From assembly GCA_002418885.1 (NCBI GenBank), contig DIEZ01000055.1, forward strand, positions 24,945 to 76,066: a DNA stretch of 51,122 nt. Reading direction: 5' to 3'. The notes under the pieces are model-generated. The model made no database searches. It worked only from the letters and a program-made list of their open reading frames with translations, and was not told the origin of the DNA. Position 1 is the stretch's first letter. Each line of letters opens with the position of its first letter. Of this stretch, positions 41,633 through 49,784 are shown piece by piece. Made by a program: the position numbers and the translations under genes. The DNA comes from Syntrophaceae bacterium UBA5761 (GTDB taxonomy: Bacteria; Desulfobacterota; Syntrophia; Syntrophales; UBA4778).

Positions 41633-42901
41633 ATGCGGGCACTTTTGATCTCCGCCAATACGGAAAAGATAAACATCCTGCCGATGCCCCTGGGCCTGCA
41701 TTACGTGGCCGCGGCTACGCGAAACAGGGGGCACGACGTCAGGGTGCTCGACCTTATGACCCATGAAGAATCGTCGCGACCGATAAGGGACGCGATAGGG
41801 TCGTTCCATCCCGATGTAATCGGCGTCTCCGTGCGGAATATAGACGACCAGGATATGAACGACCCGAAGTTCCTGCTCGCAGAAGTCAAAAGTACCGTCC
41901 TCCGTTGTCGCCGTCTATCCGATGCCCCCATTGTTCTGGGCGGTGCCGGTTACAGCATCTTTCCCGAGGCCGTTCTCGCCTACCTGGGGGCGGAGATGGG
42001 CATCCAGGGGGAGGGGGAATACGTTTTCCCGGCATTGTTAGAAAGGTTGGAGAAAGGCATGGGGCTTTCGGGGCTTCCCGGATTGTACCTGAAAGGGGTC
42101 GGTCTCCAGGGAGAACGCACCTTCACCCATGACTTGAGCGACATGGACGCCTCCGGTGTCCACGGCTTTTGTTCCTCCTATGACCGGGGATTGTTCGTCC
42201 CCTTCCAAACAAGGCGCGGCTGCCCTATGGATTGCACTTATTGCTCGACCGCCACGATCGAAGGGCGCCGGATCAGGAGAAAGTCCCCCCGGAGCGCGGT
42301 CGAAGAGTTGAAGGCTTTTGTAAGGCAAGGTTTCCGTCGGTTCTTTTTCGTCGACAACACCTTCAATCTGCCTTCCTCCTACGCCGAAGAAATATGCCGT
42401 GCGATCATCCGGCAGGGCTTGGGTATCGACTGGTGGTGCATCCTCTATCCCGGAAGGGTCGATGAAGGCCTGATAAGGCTGATGGCGGAGGCAGGCTGCA
42501 AAGAAGTCAGCCTGGGTTTCGAGAGCGGTTGTGAGAGGATACTCAAGGTCATGAACAAGAGGTTTGGCCCGGAAGAGATCAGAAAGACTTCCCTGATGCT
42601 CGAAAAAAACGGGATTCAGCAGACGGGTTTTTTGCTGCTCGGCGGGCCGGGAGAAACGAGAGAATCGGTGGTGGAGAGCCTCGGCTTTGCCGATTCGCTA
42701 CCGTTGAACGGTCTGAAGATAACGCAGGGAATCCGCATCTATCCCCATACGAAACTGGCGCGAATAGCCGTAAACGAGGGATTGGTCTCGCCTGACGACG
42801 ACCTCCTAAAACCCACCTTCTATATGGTTCGCGGGATCGAGGATTGGCTTAGAGAAACCATAGATGCCTGGATGGCCGGGCGAAACCACTGGACATCTTA
42901 G
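41633..42901 (+). CDS. B12-binding domain radical SAM protein
   Basis: 422 residues from the ATG at 41633 (GAAGGA upstream). Residues 1-150 form a cobalamin-binding-like Rossmann domain (PMPLGLHYVAAATRNRGHDV, DVIGVSVRN); there is no DxHxxG motif, so B12 binding may be weak. The radical SAM core has CPMDCTYC (Cx3Cx2C) and later FESGCERILKVMNKR and FLLLGGPGETRES. Function unknown; relatives include methylases and unclassified enzymes. An MFS protein gene begins 71 bp after it and a membrane methyltransferase gene follows, making a possible modification and export cluster. Confidence 0.88.
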   Translation: MRALLISANTEKINILPMPLGLHYVAAATRNRGHDVRVLDLMTHEESSRPIRDAIGSFHPDVIGVSVRNIDDQDMNDPKFLLAEVKSTVLRCRRLSDAPIVLGGAGYSIFPEAVLAYLGAEMGIQGEGEYVFPALLERLEKGMGLSGLPGLYLKGVGLQGERTFTHDLSDMDASGVHGFCSSYDRGLFVPFQTRRGCPMDCTYCSTATIEGRRIRRKSPRSAVEELKAFVRQGFRRFFFVDNTFNLPSSYAEEICRAIIRQGLGIDWWCILYPGRVDEGLIRLMAEAGCKEVSLGFESGCERILKVMNKRFGPEEIRKTSLMLEKNGIQQTGFLLLGGPGETRESVVESLGFADSLPLNGLKITQGIRIYPHTKLARIAVNEGLVSPDDDLLKPTFYMVRGIEDWLRETIDAWMAGRNHWTS

Positions 42902-42972
42902 CGAGTCGCAATCCTCAGTCTGTCACAAGGGTTTTCCTCTCATGCTAAGCCGACAGCACAAAATGCAAACAC

Positions 42973-44232
42973 ATGATCAGCAGATTTGACAGTTTCCGAG
43001 AGAACGAAGCCCTCATAATTCTCTGCATCGAGGTCGCGCTGGTGATGCTCGGGATAGGGATGGTCAGCCCCGTACTCCCGCAGTATGCCCGCACCTTTGG
43101 GGTCAGCATCACCATGGTCGGGTTGCTCATCACCGTCTTCGGGATGGCCCGGATCATCGTGGATATCCCGGCAGGAGAACTGACGAATAGGTTGGGAAGG
43201 CGGCCTGTTTTGATCATCGGCCCCGTGATACAGGCTATAAGCTCGATAGGTTGCGGGCTGGCAGTCGATTACTGGATGCTTCTCTGTTTCCGCTTCCTCC
43301 AGGGCATAGGCTCGGCTATGTACACCACGGCAGCCTTCGTCATGCTTGCCGATATCAGCACGCCAACCAACCGGGGACGATTTATGAGCTACTACCAGGG
43401 CAGCCTTCTTCTCGGTACCGGATTGGGGCCGACCTTGGGAGGATTCGTCGCCCAATACTTTGGGCTGGCAGCCCCCTTCTTCGTCTATGCCTTCCTCGTT
43501 TTTTTTGCCGGTCTCTGGGCTTACCTGCGCCTCCCTGAGACGCGCCCCAGACTAACCGCACCCGCCGCGAAACCGGCAGCATACGCATCAGGCCCCCCGT
43601 CACCGACGCCGCCGGGACAAGTAAGGGCTCTGCTGCGGAATGTTGATTTCATTCTGATCTCTACGGTATCCTTCGGTGTCTTCTTCACACGTCAAGGGGC
43701 GCTGAACGAGATTCTACCCCTCTTCGGCACGGATGATCTTGGCCTGAGAGAAGGACAAATCGGCCTTGCGCTTACCTTTGTCGCAATATTCCAGTTCGTG
43801 ACCGTCTTCCCCTCGGGCAGACTCGCCGACCGTTTCGGCAGAAAGGTGGTCATCTCCCCGGGATGCCTCGTCGCCGCCCTCTCCTTGGTACTCATGGCCC
43901 AAAGTCAAAGTTACTGGTTTTTACTCTTTTCCTGCTTGGTTATGGGAGTGGGCATCGGCTTGTCCGGCCCGACGCCGTCGGCCTATGTCGCCGATATCAC
44001 CCCCAGAGAGAGTTGCGGCGCCGCTATGGGAACGTACCGAGCCATAAGCGACCTGGGGTTCGTTGTCGGCCCCATCGTTCTGGGATGGCTGGCCGATACC
44101 GAAGGGCTCAGATTTTCGTTGCTTTTCAACAGCGTGTTTCTCTTTCTGATCGTCCTCATCTTCCATTTGAGGGCGAAGGAACCGACCCGACGGTATAGTG
44201 GTTCGACTGACCTGGGCGAAGGGGGGTTGTGA
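42973..44232 (+). CDS. MFS transporter (full length)
   Basis: 419 residues, 12 membrane helices with a long central loop near residue 195-215 (Pro/Ala-rich). Motif A-like sequences ELTNRLGRRPVLI between helices 2 and 3 and GRLADRFGRKVVI in the second half. The arrangement ALVMLGIGMVSPVLPQYA resembles drug or sugar-efflux type carriers. No obvious ribosome binding site beyond a weak one. It lies between the radical SAM and isoprenylcysteine methyltransferase-like genes; export of a modified product is a guess. Confidence 0.88.
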   Translation: MISRFDSFRENEALIILCIEVALVMLGIGMVSPVLPQYARTFGVSITMVGLLITVFGMARIIVDIPAGELTNRLGRRPVLIIGPVIQAISSIGCGLAVDYWMLLCFRFLQGIGSAMYTTAAFVMLADISTPTNRGRFMSYYQGSLLLGTGLGPTLGGFVAQYFGLAAPFFVYAFLVFFAGLWAYLRLPETRPRLTAPAAKPAAYASGPPSPTPPGQVRALLRNVDFILISTVSFGVFFTRQGALNEILPLFGTDDLGLREGQIGLALTFVAIFQFVTVFPSGRLADRFGRKVVISPGCLVAALSLVLMAQSQSYWFLLFSCLVMGVGIGLSGPTPSAYVADITPRESCGAAMGTYRAISDLGFVVGPIVLGWLADTEGLRFSLLFNSVFLFLIVLIFHLRAKEPTRRYSGSTDLGEGGL

Positions 44233-44326
44233 TTCAATGTCTGTTTCTCTACAATGACGAATACTGCTCACTGATGGCAGCCGCGCTCTCAGCTGTCCAT
44301 GGGCCTTGACTTTATGGAGGTGGGAG

Positions 44327-44863
44327 ATGAAAAACATCGTCGGATTCATTCATCGAGTTGCAACACGGAAACGGCATACCCGGATAGTCCTTGCGCCCGT
44401 ATTCGCCGCATTCTTCCTTTCCCTGGTTTTGCTGACCGTATTCCTCGCAATTAAATCCGATGAAGTCTTCAATCTTTCCGGGCCTGTTGGATACCCCTGG
44501 GACTGCATACTTTCCCTGCCGCTGCTTGCGGTCGGGGCTTTTCTGTGGGTATGGTCGGTCCTGCATTTTGTGAAAGCGAGAGGAACCCCCATACCTGTCA
44601 GCCCACCCCCAACCCTTGTCGATTCCGGCCCTTACGCTTACACGAGAAACCCGATGCTTACAGGCGTATTTTTCGTTCTTTTCGGGGCCGGGCTTGCCGG
44701 AAGGTCCCCGTCCCTTTTGTTCTTCTTTACGCCGTTTTTTGTGGTTTGCAGTGTTCTCGTACTGAAATATATCGAAGAACCAGAGCTGGAGAGGCGTTTT
44801 GGCGAAGCCTACCGTGAATACAGAAGGAAAACCCCGATGCTGATCCCGAGGTTGTTTAGATAG
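44327..44863 (+). CDS. Isoprenylcysteine/phospholipid methyltransferase-like membrane protein
   Basis: 178 residues from the ATG at 44327 with GGAGG upstream. Four to five helices, then the family signature near the end: LVDSGPYAYTRNPMLTGVF and EEPELERRFGEAYREYRRKTPMLIPR. These residues bind SAM at the membrane in the ICMT/PEMT superfamily. Likely methyl transfer to a lipid or a thiol; the substrate is not known. It follows the MFS gene by 94 bp, same strand. Confidence 0.85.
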   Translation: MKNIVGFIHRVATRKRHTRIVLAPVFAAFFLSLVLLTVFLAIKSDEVFNLSGPVGYPWDCILSLPLLAVGAFLWVWSVLHFVKARGTPIPVSPPPTLVDSGPYAYTRNPMLTGVFFVLFGAGLAGRSPSLLFFFTPFFVVCSVLVLKYIEEPELERRFGEAYREYRRKTPMLIPRLFR

Positions 44864-45084
44864 ACATGGGATCACTGCCCGGCATCGCCCTGAATTAAAG
44901 AAAAGGTGAAGGGACCGGGTTGACTTATTGACTTGTGCGGAAGCGAAGAATCGTCTATTGATACCCTGTGATATCCGGAAGGAGATGAGACAGAGCAGTT
45001 GCCTGACCATACAGTGGAGTGTCGGATTCTCGCGTACACGCCGACGTGTCTGTCTCGGCGCCGAAAAAAAGAGGAGGGAAGGTA

Positions 45085-45501
45085 ATGGCGTCCAGAAACA
45101 TTTGCATCACCGAAAATGATAAGGTGCGGCTGGAAGAACTCATCGCAGTGGTAAGTGAATTCAGTGGCCACGGCAGAAAGGATTTAGAAGCCCTGGCGCA
45201 GGAACTCGCGAGGGCTGAGGTCGTAGACTCCAGGGAAGTGCGCCCCGACGTAGTGACAATGAATTCAAGGGTCATTCTTCAAGACGTCGATACCGGTGAA
45301 GAAATGAACTATGTCTTGGTATTCCCGAAAGACGCCGACGTGAGTAAAGGCGCTATCTCTGTTCTTGCGCCCATTGGTACGGCGATTCTGGGGTATTCTA
45401 AAGGAGATGTCATTGAGTGGCGGGTTCCTGCCGGTATGCGACGCATCCGGATCAAAGAGATACTGTATCAGCCGGAGTCAGCCGGTGATTTCCACCTTTA
45501 G
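45085..45501 (+). CDS. rnk: Nucleoside diphosphate kinase regulator Rnk
   Basis: 138 residues from the ATG at 45085, with GAGGAGGG ahead. N-terminal short coiled coil (45085 onward, KVRLEELIAVVSEFS), C-terminal FKBP-like fold as in GreA/GreB: SRVILQDVDTGEEMNYVLVFPKDAD, LAPIGTAILGYSKGDVIEWRVP. It binds RNA polymerase and affects nucleotide pools. It is not an elongation factor, since the N-terminal coiled coil is too short. A 221-bp upstream gap shows nothing definite. Confidence 0.9.
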   Translation: MASRNICITENDKVRLEELIAVVSEFSGHGRKDLEALAQELARAEVVDSREVRPDVVTMNSRVILQDVDTGEEMNYVLVFPKDADVSKGAISVLAPIGTAILGYSKGDVIEWRVPAGMRRIRIKEILYQPESAGDFHL

Positions 45502-45597
45502 CATCGGCAAGACTATCGCCTTGTGTTTCTTCATGGAATATGTCATTTTTATCGAGAAGTCATCGTCGATTAACCTACTGAAGGAGGGTAGAGGGTT

Positions 45598-46134
45598 ATG
45601 GAAAAAGGCGGACGAGAAGCGAGGAAGAAAAAGGTGGTCGAGGCCCTCAATCGGGCGCGGGCGATGGAACTCATGGCTATCAGCCAGTACATGAATCAGC
45701 ACTACAATCTGGACGACATGGATTACGGGGACTTGGCGGCGAAGGTGAAACTCATCGCCATCGATGAGATGCGGCACGCGGAGATGTTCGCCGAGCGGAT
45801 CAAAGAACTGGGAGGGGAGCCGACGGTGGAGCCTGAAGGAGGGGTGATGAAGGGCCAGAAGGTAGACGCAATATTCCCCTTCAACACTAAATTAGAGGAC
45901 GATACCATCGACAGTTACAACCAATTCATCCAGGTATGCCGGGAGAACGGTGATGCGATCAGCATGAAACTCTTCGAGACGATCGTGGATGAGGAGCAGG
46001 TGCATTTGAATTACTTCTCGAACGTGAGTGACCACATCAAGACGTTGGGGGCCGCTTATCTCTCCCAGATTGCCGGCACCCCTGCCGACGTGGGGCCTCC
46101 TTCCAAAGGATTCGTTAACAGTCAGACAGAATAA
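45598..46134 (+). CDS. bfr: Bacterioferritin
   Basis: 178 residues. The haem-binding Met of the family lies in AIDEMRHAEMFAERI; diiron ligands are the Glu in ARAMELMAISQY, E and H in that same helix, and Glu/His in VDEEQVHLNYFS. An excellent GAAGGAGGG site precedes the ATG. It builds the 24-mer iron store with haem, important in oxygen stress of anaerobes. The N-terminal tag (EKGGREARKKK) and C-terminal extension are longer than usual, as in Desulfovibrio forms. A bidirectional hairpin terminates it. Confidence 0.9.
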   Translation: MEKGGREARKKKVVEALNRARAMELMAISQYMNQHYNLDDMDYGDLAAKVKLIAIDEMRHAEMFAERIKELGGEPTVEPEGGVMKGQKVDAIFPFNTKLEDDTIDSYNQFIQVCRENGDAISMKLFETIVDEEQVHLNYFSNVSDHIKTLGAAYLSQIAGTPADVGPPSKGFVNSQTE

Positions 46135-46225
46135 AATTTTTTCCGTCCTCAACACCTTTGTGCTTTTTTGGGTCTTTGCCGTGCCTTTGGTCTTTGACGG
46201 CTGGTAAGGTCATAAACCGGCCGAT

Positions 46226-46265
46226 AAATCCTGCAGGTCTCTTTCGCGAGAGGCATGCAGGATTT
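46226..46265. terminator. Bidirectional intrinsic terminator
   Basis: AAATCCTGCA (46226-46235) and TGCAGGATTT (46256-46265) form a perfect 10-bp stem; CTCT/AGAG inside continues it. It sits between the convergent bacterioferritin and deoxyhypusine-synthase-like genes. T-runs are short (ATTT), so strength is uncertain. Confidence 0.65.
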
Positions 46266-46268
46266 ATT

Positions 46269-47327
46269 CTACTTGAACAAAAATGACAAATCAGTCCCTT
46301 TGCGAGATATTGCCTTCTCAGCCAGCGCGTGCATGATTATCGGCAGGCCTATGGTGGCGTCGCAAAAACACTGTGCCGTTTTTCCCGTGTCCTTTTCTTT
46401 GCCCCAGGATATGGCTTCTTCAAATGTGCATCCCGACAGGCCGCCCCACTGAGGCGAATCCGTTGTTATCTGGAGGGCGTATTTATGGGGGATGTACGTT
46501 TCGCTTGAGCCCATGCGCTTCAGTCCGTCTGTCCTGTTGGGCATTTGCCTGTCATTCTTCAGAAGATTCGAGCTGGCGGCAAACAGTTGAATGAAGTCCT
46601 TGACAACCCCGCCGCCGATATAAAATACTCCGGACTGTTTGACATGGTCGGCCAGACTCATGAACTCGACATAATCCTTGACAATGTCGATCTTGAACTC
46701 GGACCCTTTGCTTCGCGCGATTAGTGCTCCGTCTCCATAGGGGCTGTCGATGATGGCCGGGCAGTAGACAGGTACTTTTTGTTTGGCAGCTTCTGCCACG
46801 ATGGAGTTTATGCCCCTTTCGGCCAGCCACAATCCTATCTGGTATAAAAACTCTCTTGAGGAATAAAGGTGGGTTTTATCCAGGGTCATGATAAATTCGG
46901 AAATCAGCTCCGTCATTTGGATATAATCCGATTCCAGGCCGTAAATGTCGTAGTACCTGTTGATGCCGTTGCGGAACAAGTCTTCATCGTCGGCCCGATG
47001 GCTCCCTTGGTAATAGCCTGCCCCCATGGCATCGATGATATCCTCGGAAATGTTGGCGCCTGTCGCGACTATTACATCTACACAGCGTTTTTCTATCAAC
47101 CACCTTATGATGCTCCACTGTCCGGCGACGGACAGAGAGCCGGCATAACCGATCATTATGGTCGTTTCTTCATCCCGGATCATTTCCTCGTAGATTTCGC
47201 AAAGCCGGCCTAACTGCCGGCCCTGAAACCCCGTCCCGGCCATTTCTGACAGAAGTTGGGAAATCGATTTGTTCGGTGAAATTTCCACAGCCGCCACTTT
47301 TTTTGCAGTGTATGAACTGTCTTTCAT
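46269..47327 (-). CDS. Deoxyhypusine synthase-like protein
   Basis: 352 residues from the ATG at 47327 (GGGGG 6 bases before; longer in-frame starts lack binding sites). It spans the whole deoxyhypusine synthase fold: IMIGYAGSLSVAGQWSIIRWL, VDVIVATGANISEDI, CPAIIDSPYGDG, FYIGGGVVKDF, and the catalytic Lys region EEAISWGKEK (K310). The enzyme uses NAD and spermidine to transfer an aminobutyl group. Bacteria have no eIF5A, so the acceptor here must be different; some relatives make homospermidine. Divergent from a deacetylase-like gene 433 bp away. Confidence 0.88.
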   Translation of the reverse strand: MKDSSYTAKKVAAVEISPNKSISQLLSEMAGTGFQGRQLGRLCEIYEEMIRDEETTIMIGYAGSLSVAGQWSIIRWLIEKRCVDVIVATGANISEDIIDAMGAGYYQGSHRADDEDLFRNGINRYYDIYGLESDYIQMTELISEFIMTLDKTHLYSSREFLYQIGLWLAERGINSIVAEAAKQKVPVYCPAIIDSPYGDGALIARSKGSEFKIDIVKDYVEFMSLADHVKQSGVFYIGGGVVKDFIQLFAASSNLLKNDRQMPNRTDGLKRMGSSETYIPHKYALQITTDSPQWGGLSGCTFEEAISWGKEKDTGKTAQCFCDATIGLPIIMHALAEKAISRKGTDLSFLFK

Positions 47328-47623
47328 CGAATACCCCCTTTGCGGAACACAGATCATCGAACTTTTTCGGCTGTCCTTCATTTTCCCGTGAACATTACAA
47401 AAAATTTGCCGGCATGTCCATACATCAAGCCCGCCGCCTGCCTTTTCCTTTTGCGCATTCTCGGCATAGGCCATACCATCATATTTTCACCATCTCCGCC
47501 GTGCAGCCAGCAGGTCATGATGCCGACTTTTTTCCGCATCGTTCCCTTCTTCATGCTGAAAGGAGAGATCGAGCAAAAGAACTGTTGACGCAAATCGATG
47601 TCCTCTTCCGATAATTTTGTTTG

Positions 47624-47668
47624 ACGAACGACCAGGTTCGTAATAATGAAAGAAAATAATGAAAGAAA
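47624..47668. other. Repeats in the DHS-like / deacetylase-like divergent gap
   Basis: The 432-bp gap 47328-47759 has a 6-bp palindrome ACGAAC-GACCAG-GTTCGT (47624-47641) followed by a 14-base sequence AATAATGAAAGAAA that occurs twice with a one-base overlap (47642-47655, 47655-47668). Both lie upstream of the deacetylase gene and could be operator or promoter elements. No gene is supported in the gap. Confidence 0.35.
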
Positions 47669-47759
47669 TGAAAAAAGGCGGCAGTGCCCGCATCGACGGG
47701 AATAAGGTCTTATCGTTGATTTCGTTCATTATCATCTATGCCGAGAGGAGGGTGAAGCA

Positions 47760-48503
47760 TTGAAAGTTGTCTTCCACGATGACTTTAGGCGGTCTTATAC
47801 GCTGGACCCGGCTGCTGCGGCGGGGAGGATGGAGGCCATCCTCGACGTCATCAAGGACCGGGTAGACTTTGTGACGGCAGTACCTGCCGACGAGGAGGAT
47901 ATCGCCGCCGTGCATACGAAGTACCACATCGAAAATGTGCGGCGGATGGGGATTTACGACATCGCCGCCCTCGCGGCCGGCGGGGCGATACAGGCCGCGA
48001 CCATCGGCCTCGAAGAGCCTTGCTTCGGCCTGATACGCCCGCCAGGACATCATGCCTCTGCCAACAGTTGTTGGGGATTCTGTTATTTCAACAACATGGC
48101 TATCGCCCTCGAGAAGTTGAGGAGGGAAGGAAAGATCAAGAATGCCTTCATTCTGGATTTCGACCTCCACTTCGGGGACGGTACGGTAAACATCCTGGGT
48201 GGGAAGGGTTATGCGACGATCTTCAACCCGTCGTCGTCTAATCGCGGCGAGTTCCTGAAGCAGGTGGCCAAGAACCTGCCGGCGGAGGGCGTCGACATCA
48301 TCGGGGTGTCGGCGGGTTTCGATTACGCAAAGGAAGACTGGGGCGGTGTCCTCGAGAAGTCTGATTACACGGAGATAGGGCAGATGGTACGCGAGGCCGC
48401 CCGGAAGTGTATAGCCGGTTGCTTCGGCATTCTCGAGGGCGGATACAACCACAAGGTGCTCGGGCACAACTGCATGGCCTTTTTGGAAGGATTGGGGGAT
48501 TAA
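47760..48503 (+). CDS. HDAC / acetylpolyamine amidohydrolase-like deacetylase
   Basis: 247 residues, TTG start with GAGGAGGG ahead. All zinc-site and catalytic signatures are there: RPPGHHAS (the His pair), DFDLHFGDGT (Asp, His, Asp ligands), SAGFDYAKED (Asp ligand) and LEGGYN. It is shorter than usual acetylpolyamine deacetylases (about 340) and lacks the long N-terminal loop that forms their dimer. Substrate could be an acetylated polyamine, lysine or another amide. Its position opposite a deoxyhypusine-synthase-like gene supports a polyamine. Confidence 0.88.
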   Translation: MKVVFHDDFRRSYTLDPAAAAGRMEAILDVIKDRVDFVTAVPADEEDIAAVHTKYHIENVRRMGIYDIAALAAGGAIQAATIGLEEPCFGLIRPPGHHASANSCWGFCYFNNMAIALEKLRREGKIKNAFILDFDLHFGDGTVNILGGKGYATIFNPSSSNRGEFLKQVAKNLPAEGVDIIGVSAGFDYAKEDWGGVLEKSDYTEIGQMVREAARKCIAGCFGILEGGYNHKVLGHNCMAFLEGLGD

Positions 48504-48570
48504 GGTTGCGAATGACTCTTCGCAGTGCGAAAAAACATATCCGATAATTCACTTCGGTAAAGGGCACTCA

Positions 48571-48605
48571 GGGGCATTGTAAAAAAACAATGCTCCTTTG
48601 TTTTA
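48571..48605 (+). terminator. Intrinsic terminator after deacetylase gene
   Basis: GGGGCATTGT (48571-48580), loop AAAAAA, ACAATGCTCC (48587-48596) with one G-U pair, then TTTGTTTTA. Isolates the deacetylase gene from fabD. Confidence 0.82.
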
Positions 48606-48706
48606 TCAATGATTACCGCACGATGGACGTAGTGGGCGGACCGTGAACGGGTGGTGGCATGAAACGTGCTGTTATTCTGTCGATTTCCAAAAAACGGAGG
48701 AGCAGG

Positions 48707-49684
48707 ATGGAAAGCGTGCGCATTGCCGTTGTGTTTCCGGGTCAGGGTTCGCAACGCCCGGGGATGGGCAAGGATTTTTATGATCAGGTCTCCGCGAGCA
48801 GGCTTACCTACGAGGAGGCCTCCGACGCCCTGGGATGGGATGTGGCCGCTCTTTGTTTCCGCGACGATGAGAGGCTCAACCTGACGGAATACACGCAACC
48901 TTGCATCGTTACGACTGAGATAGCCATGCTCAGGGGTCTCACGGAGCGGTACGGTTTCGTGCCGACATATTTCGGAGGGCACAGTCTTGGGGAGCTCACG
49001 GCCCTCGTTGCCGCGGGAGTCGTGTCACTTTCCCGGGCACTGAAGGTGGTTCAGGCGAGAGGCCGATTGATGCAGACTGCCGTGCCCGTGGGAGTGGGAG
49101 GAATGGCGGCGGTTATTTCGTCGGAAATCAACCTGGAAGTCATCCGGCGAGCGCTGAGCGCTTTGCCTATAGACGTGGCGAACATCAATTCTTCCGACCA
49201 GGTGGTCATCAGCGGCCAAGCGTGGGCGCTGCCGGATGCCCACAGGGCTCTCCTCGACGTAGTAACCGGCGGACAACCGCTCCGGTTTGTACCGCTCAAC
49301 GTGAGCGCTCCCTTCCACAGTCGTTTCATGAAACCGGTCGAAGACCCCTTCGCCGACACCCTGCGGGGCGTCTTGCAATACGTGGACTGTGAAAAGGCAA
49401 AGATGGTCACATCCAATTATACAGGTGGGTTCCATTCCGGTTCCGCCGAGCAAATCGTCAACAACCTGGTTGCCCAGGTCAGCAATACGGTCCAGTGGAA
49501 GAATAATATGACCCATCTCGCGGCCATCGCGGATGCCGTCTATGAAGTCGGGCCGGGCAGACCCCTCAGGTATTTCTTCAAGACGGTCGGCGTGACTTGC
49601 CAGTCGGTGGTCACGCTTTCCGGGGCGGAGCGGGTTTTCAACCCCGGCTCACGCCCACAGCCGACAGCAGACCGTCAACACTAA
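48707..49684 (+). CDS. fabD: Malonyl-CoA:ACP transacylase
   Basis: 325 residues from the ATG at 48707 (ACGGAGGA 6 bases before). Start VVFPGQGSQRPGMGKDFY; nucleophile Ser93 in GGHSLGE; the Arg in VQARGRLMQ; His in SAPFHSRFM and Gln in the GQGSQ loop. It moves malonyl from CoA to ACP for fatty-acid or polyketide chains. It is not in a usual fab operon (no fabF/G/acpP), and the following acyl-CoA dehydrogenase suggests a specialised acyl pathway. C-terminal extension GSRPQPTADRQH is poorly conserved. Confidence 0.93.
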   Translation: MESVRIAVVFPGQGSQRPGMGKDFYDQVSASRLTYEEASDALGWDVAALCFRDDERLNLTEYTQPCIVTTEIAMLRGLTERYGFVPTYFGGHSLGELTALVAAGVVSLSRALKVVQARGRLMQTAVPVGVGGMAAVISSEINLEVIRRALSALPIDVANINSSDQVVISGQAWALPDAHRALLDVVTGGQPLRFVPLNVSAPFHSRFMKPVEDPFADTLRGVLQYVDCEKAKMVTSNYTGGFHSGSAEQIVNNLVAQVSNTVQWKNNMTHLAAIADAVYEVGPGRPLRYFFKTVGVTCQSVVTLSGAERVFNPGSRPQPTADRQH

Positions 49685-49715
49685 CAATAAAAGGGACTCA
49701 TCAGTCACAAACAGA

Positions 49716-49763
49716 CTGCGGCACATCGCTTACTCTCGGTGGGCGGTGGGCCGCAGATTTTTA
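49716..49763 (+). terminator. Candidate terminator or attenuator after fabD
   Basis: CTGCGGC (49716-49722) pairs with GCCGCAG (49750-49756) across a 27-base loop, followed by ATTTTTA. It ends 22 bases before the acyl-CoA dehydrogenase start, so it may be an attenuator. The stem is short for the loop. Confidence 0.4.
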
Positions 49764-49784
49764 GAGAGAAGGTCGGGAATAGTC

